Positions 61,525-64,000 of a stretch of 64,000 nucleotides of DNA are shown one piece after another (positions within the stretch are counted from its first letter, which is position 1; each line of letters opens with the position of its first letter). Made by a program: the position numbers and the translations under genes. The stretch is taken from the NCBI GenBank assembly GCA_034387635.1, contig JAOANU010000017.1, positions 124,001 through 188,000 of the forward strand, read 5' to 3'. The notes under the pieces are model-generated. The model had not been told where the DNA came from. It worked only from the letters and a program-made list of their open reading frames with translations, and ran no database searches. This DNA is from Rhodosporidiobolus odoratus. Lineage: Eukaryota; Basidiomycota; Microbotryomycetes; Sporidiobolales; Sporidiobolaceae.

Positions 61525-61856
61525 TTTCTCCCTTTCTCTCTCGGTCTTTCTGTCTCGTTTTCTTCTGTTCAACAGCCTGAACTTGACGTTACCGAACAAC
61601 AACAGGTATACCGCACGCAGCAGACCCAGAATGGACGGACGACGAAGCCTTGTTATCATCTTCATCTTCATTAAATTGGGGTCGAAGCAAAAGAGGTCAA
61701 CGACGACGGGATCATTCAGGTGCGCTTTACGGGGGTTTGCTTGCCTTACCCAGCCTTTCCTTCCTTTCTTCTCTTTTCCTCCTCGTCCTTCTCCGAGTAA
61801 GGACTGACTGACGCGTTGCGTCGATCGACGCAGACTCGAGTGAAGAATCGACTTAG
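60388..61856 (+). CDS. Single-pass membrane protein with extracellular domain, copy 2
   Basis: The first exon is uncertain and may lie left of the poly-C tract. Clear exons: to 60613, 60681-60774, 60854-60930, 60995-61031, 61087-61472, 61606-61719 and 61834-61856. The ectodomain reads DYATEGLIYACPGDVSSEAQ, ETTGAGCSASFEMQGTEGWL, QGSYGCSTDGGETNTWYSAT, LCSFTGMKNGTYTIQITNGG and DWWWSNDNRFNH. A Ser-rich stalk leads to the span (LALMLTVVLILVAMVAAVVI), then Cys-Cys-Val-Cys (a likely palmitoylation site) and a basic cytosolic tail ending SDSSEEST. The segment order is parallel to copy 1, but the sequence is well diverged, so the duplication is old. Function unknown; a surface sensor or adhesin is possible. 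Confidence 0.65.
61481..61522 (+). repeat. (CT)n(AC)n microsatellite in an intron
   Basis: A compound dinucleotide run, CT repeats then AC repeats, inside the intron between exons ending at 61472 and starting at 61606 of the second membrane-protein copy. Confidence 0.85.
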
Positions 61857-62087
61857 CACTATAGGGTTGTAGCTTCCAGCAGCAGTGCCCCATGTTGTAC
61901 TTTCCTTTCCGCCTTCTTCTCCCTCTCCCCTCTCAACAGCGGTACGAGAGCACCGGATCGGGAAACCGATGCAACACATTCCACAACTAAGCATTACCGT
62001 TTGTTAACGGGATGAAGAAAAGCGGAACAAGGAGTGGAACTAGTGGAAGGAAAACACAATCAGGGATGGACAAACTGGTAGTGAAGC

Positions 62088-62141
62088 AAAAGGATCTTAC
62101 TGAAAAGGATGTTACTGAAAAGGATGTTACTGAAAAGGATG
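62088..62141 (+). repeat. 15-nt tandem repeat, 3.6 copies
   Basis: Units AAAAGGATSTTACTG lie head to tail; the first differs from the next two by one base, and a partial fourth follows. Confidence 0.9.
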
Positions 62142-62230
62142 CAAGATGTAAGTGGGGAGACAACGACTGAGATTCGAGAAGGACAAGGACAAGGTGACGA
62201 AGAGATGGGAACGAAGGCGCAAACCGGTAA

Positions 62231-62233
<3 letters not shown>

Positions 62234-62264
<31 letters not shown>
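62234..62264 (+). repeat. 31-nt poly-G tract
   Basis: Uninterrupted run of about 31 G between the convergent stops of the second membrane-protein copy and the C1 zinc-finger gene. Confidence 0.9.
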
Positions 62265-62265
<1 letters not shown>

Positions 62266-62517
62266 AGACGCAGAGCTAGAAAAGGGAAGTAGGAACGGTT
62301 AGAGATTGGACTGTGGAGAAGGGGAATCCATAAACGGAACAGAACGGAATAAGCGGAGGAAACGAAGGGAAGGCAAGGCAAGGCAAGGCAAGGGCAGGAG
62401 AAGGGAAGGCATAACGTTGCGAAATCCGAGTGTCTGGCGGTACGAGGTTTGAAAAGGCGAGTCGACAACCTCAGGGAAGAACAAGGTGAGAAGGTGTCGC
62501 GAAGAAAGGCCACCAAG

Positions 62518-64000
62518 CTAAACCATCCCCCCTTGACTACTCCCTCGACTACTTACACTCCCCGGTCTCTTATTCTTCTTCTTAACCAATTTACTCACCC
62601 TCTCCCTACTACCCGGTCGGGCGTTGGTGTCCACGCTTGCGAGTGGAGTAGAGCTGTGACTGTGGGAAGGAGCGGCGGGGGGAGCGCGGGTTGGTTTGGC
62701 GGGCTGGGGGAGGGTGGGCGAAGCGGGGGCGGGGGTACGGAGGGGCCTCGTGGCTGGGACGGGCGTGGCGGTTGCTGGACAGAAAGGGGGAATGGAGTCG
62801 GAGCAGCGAATATGGGTGGCGAGGCTGTGAATCCGAGAAGGCGAGAAAAGAAAAAGAAAAACGCGTGGTCAGCGTTCGCTTAGCATCGAATCTGACGTGA
62901 AGAGAGAGAGAGAGAGAGAAGGGAAGCGAGCCCGTACCCGCAATCATCACAACACAAATAAGCCTTCATTATTCCAAACTTCTTCTCGCAAAACCCGCAC
63001 CTACCCTCCCGGTTGAGCTCTTTCTCCCGGACCATAACCGAGTGAGGGCCTGCAGAACGGGATGAAGAAGAAGCCGAGGGGTCGATCATGCCGCTTTCGG
63101 TTCGGCCGAGGAGTTGGAAGGAGAGGCGGCCGCTTGAGGGCGAGGTTGGGAGGCCGGCGGCGTAGGAGGACAGTTGAGCGGGGGCGGATATCGAAGGGGA
63201 GAGAGAGGCGAAGAGACGGTGAAGGCCAGGTCTGAGGAACACACGTATGAGGTCAGACGAGTGACGTTTCACAAAGAAAGGAGAAGTGAAACGAGACGAA
63301 CTTGACCAGCGAGAAACGATGAGGTAACCCCACCTCTTCTTCTTCTTCCACCTCCTCCTCGACCTCATCCGCTTCTGGCACTTCCTCCACGACCGTCCTT
63401 GGTGGACTCTGCATCGTACTGACAAAGACATCCCTCTCTTCATCGTCCGCCGCACACTCGACAACCGCCTCAGCGACGGAAAGCGTACTCGTCCTCGCGG
63501 TCAAGCAGTCCTCCCCATGCGCTAGCGTAACTGCCGCGGCTTGGCGGGGTTTGATCGGCGTACCTGCTGGAGAAGTGGTGGCTATGACCGTGGCCGTCCC
63601 GTCGTCCTCGCTCGCTTCGCGACTGGCGGCAATCCAACTAGGAGGAAGAGAGGGCAACGATCCGGAAGCAAAGGTCGAACCGCTCTTCGAGCCAAGTCGG
63701 CCGTATGGTCTCGCTCCTGCGCCGTTCCCTCCTCGTTTGGTGCTACCATTGGTGAGGAAGGACGAAGCTGCCGCCGTAAAGGGCTTGATCACTCCCGTCG
63801 AATAACCCATCCCGTCCTCCTCTTCTTCTCCTTCCCCTTCTCCTCCTCCACGAGGATGTCCCCTCTGCTGCATCCTATCGAAATGAGCCGAATCCGGTCT
63901 CATCCCCATATCCAGCTGCAGCTCCAACTCTGCCTCATCGATCGAAATCTCGGCATCCACCAAGGCGAGCAACGCTTCGTCGTCGTCCTCTTCGCTCGAG
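62518..64000 (-). CDS. C1-type zinc-finger protein, 5' end beyond window
   Basis: The frame is open to the right edge, so the N-terminus is missing. Exons seen: 64000 to about 63310, 63231-62938 and 62824-62518; the donor near 63310 is not fixed. The first part is acidic and Ser-rich (DDEALLALVDAEISIDEAEL) with a long Glu run. The last two exons build a Cys/His cluster, GRCGFCEKKFGIMKAYLCCD with DCGLATHIRCSDSIPPFC, as in C1 (phorbol-ester/DAG-type) or related zinc fingers. A Pro/Ala-rich tail ends KLVKKKNKRPGSVSSRGSSQ. This could be a Rho regulator, a kinase or an adaptor; the visible part does not decide. Confidence 0.65.

Larger units (their letters stand above)
61857..62517. other. Convergent 3' intergenic region with simple repeats
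   Basis: About 0.66 kb between convergent stops. It holds a 15-nt tandem repeat, a 31-nt poly-G run and a short AAGGC pentamer array near 62370-62391. No gene was seen. Confidence 0.5.

Overview
The window looks like nuclear DNA of a basidiomycete yeast, most likely Pucciniomycotina (red-yeast type, Sporidiobolales). The reasons are high GC, densely packed genes with many short introns (GTRNG donors, CAG/TAG acceptors), a 60S eL28 gene (absent from Saccharomyces), a DASH-complex Duo1, and N-terminal-split housekeeping genes. The lineage is inference; the eukaryotic fungal nature is directly supported. I rebuilt most genes by hand from exon frames, and nearly all assembled coding sequences are multiples of three.

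Layout, left to right. 1-7.2 kb: the 3'-truncated part of a mitochondrial PPR-like gene (-), a GON7-like KEOPS subunit (+), one arm of a 0.92-kb inverted duplication, and a large disordered protein (-). 7.9-11.6 kb: ubiquitin-eL40 fusion (+), tail to tail with a dienelactone-hydrolase/SnoaL-like gene (-) that carries a frameshift; the second arm of the duplication spans their 3' ends. 11.9-20 kb: delta-COP (-), a small orphan (-), and a two-RRM Mei2-like RNA-binding protein (-), divergent from a Rab5/Ypt5 GTPase (+, 20.2-21.3 kb). 21.7-28.8 kb: Duo1 (-) and a KA1-containing CAMK-type kinase (-).

28.8-34.0 kb is gene-poor and precedes a C2H2 transcription factor (+). 36.9-48.1 kb is a secretory and cell-wall block: a GPI-anchored Ser/Thr-rich protein (+), a chitin deacetylase (-), oligosaccharyltransferase WBP1 (+) and EMC1 (-). 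48.3-55.1 kb: eL28 (-), a CDF zinc transporter (-) divergent from a His-rich membrane protein (+), and tRNA m7G methyltransferase TRM8 (-). 55.3-64 kb: an orphan (+), two tandem paralogous single-pass membrane proteins (+) separated by a 117-nt poly-C run, and a 5'-truncated C1-type zinc-finger protein (-).

Most striking are the inverted duplication, which could let the intervening 5.6 kb flip while keeping an intact ubiquitin-eL40 gene, and the His-rich membrane protein sharing a promoter region with a zinc transporter. No tRNA, rRNA, transposon or CRISPR array was recognised by eye.
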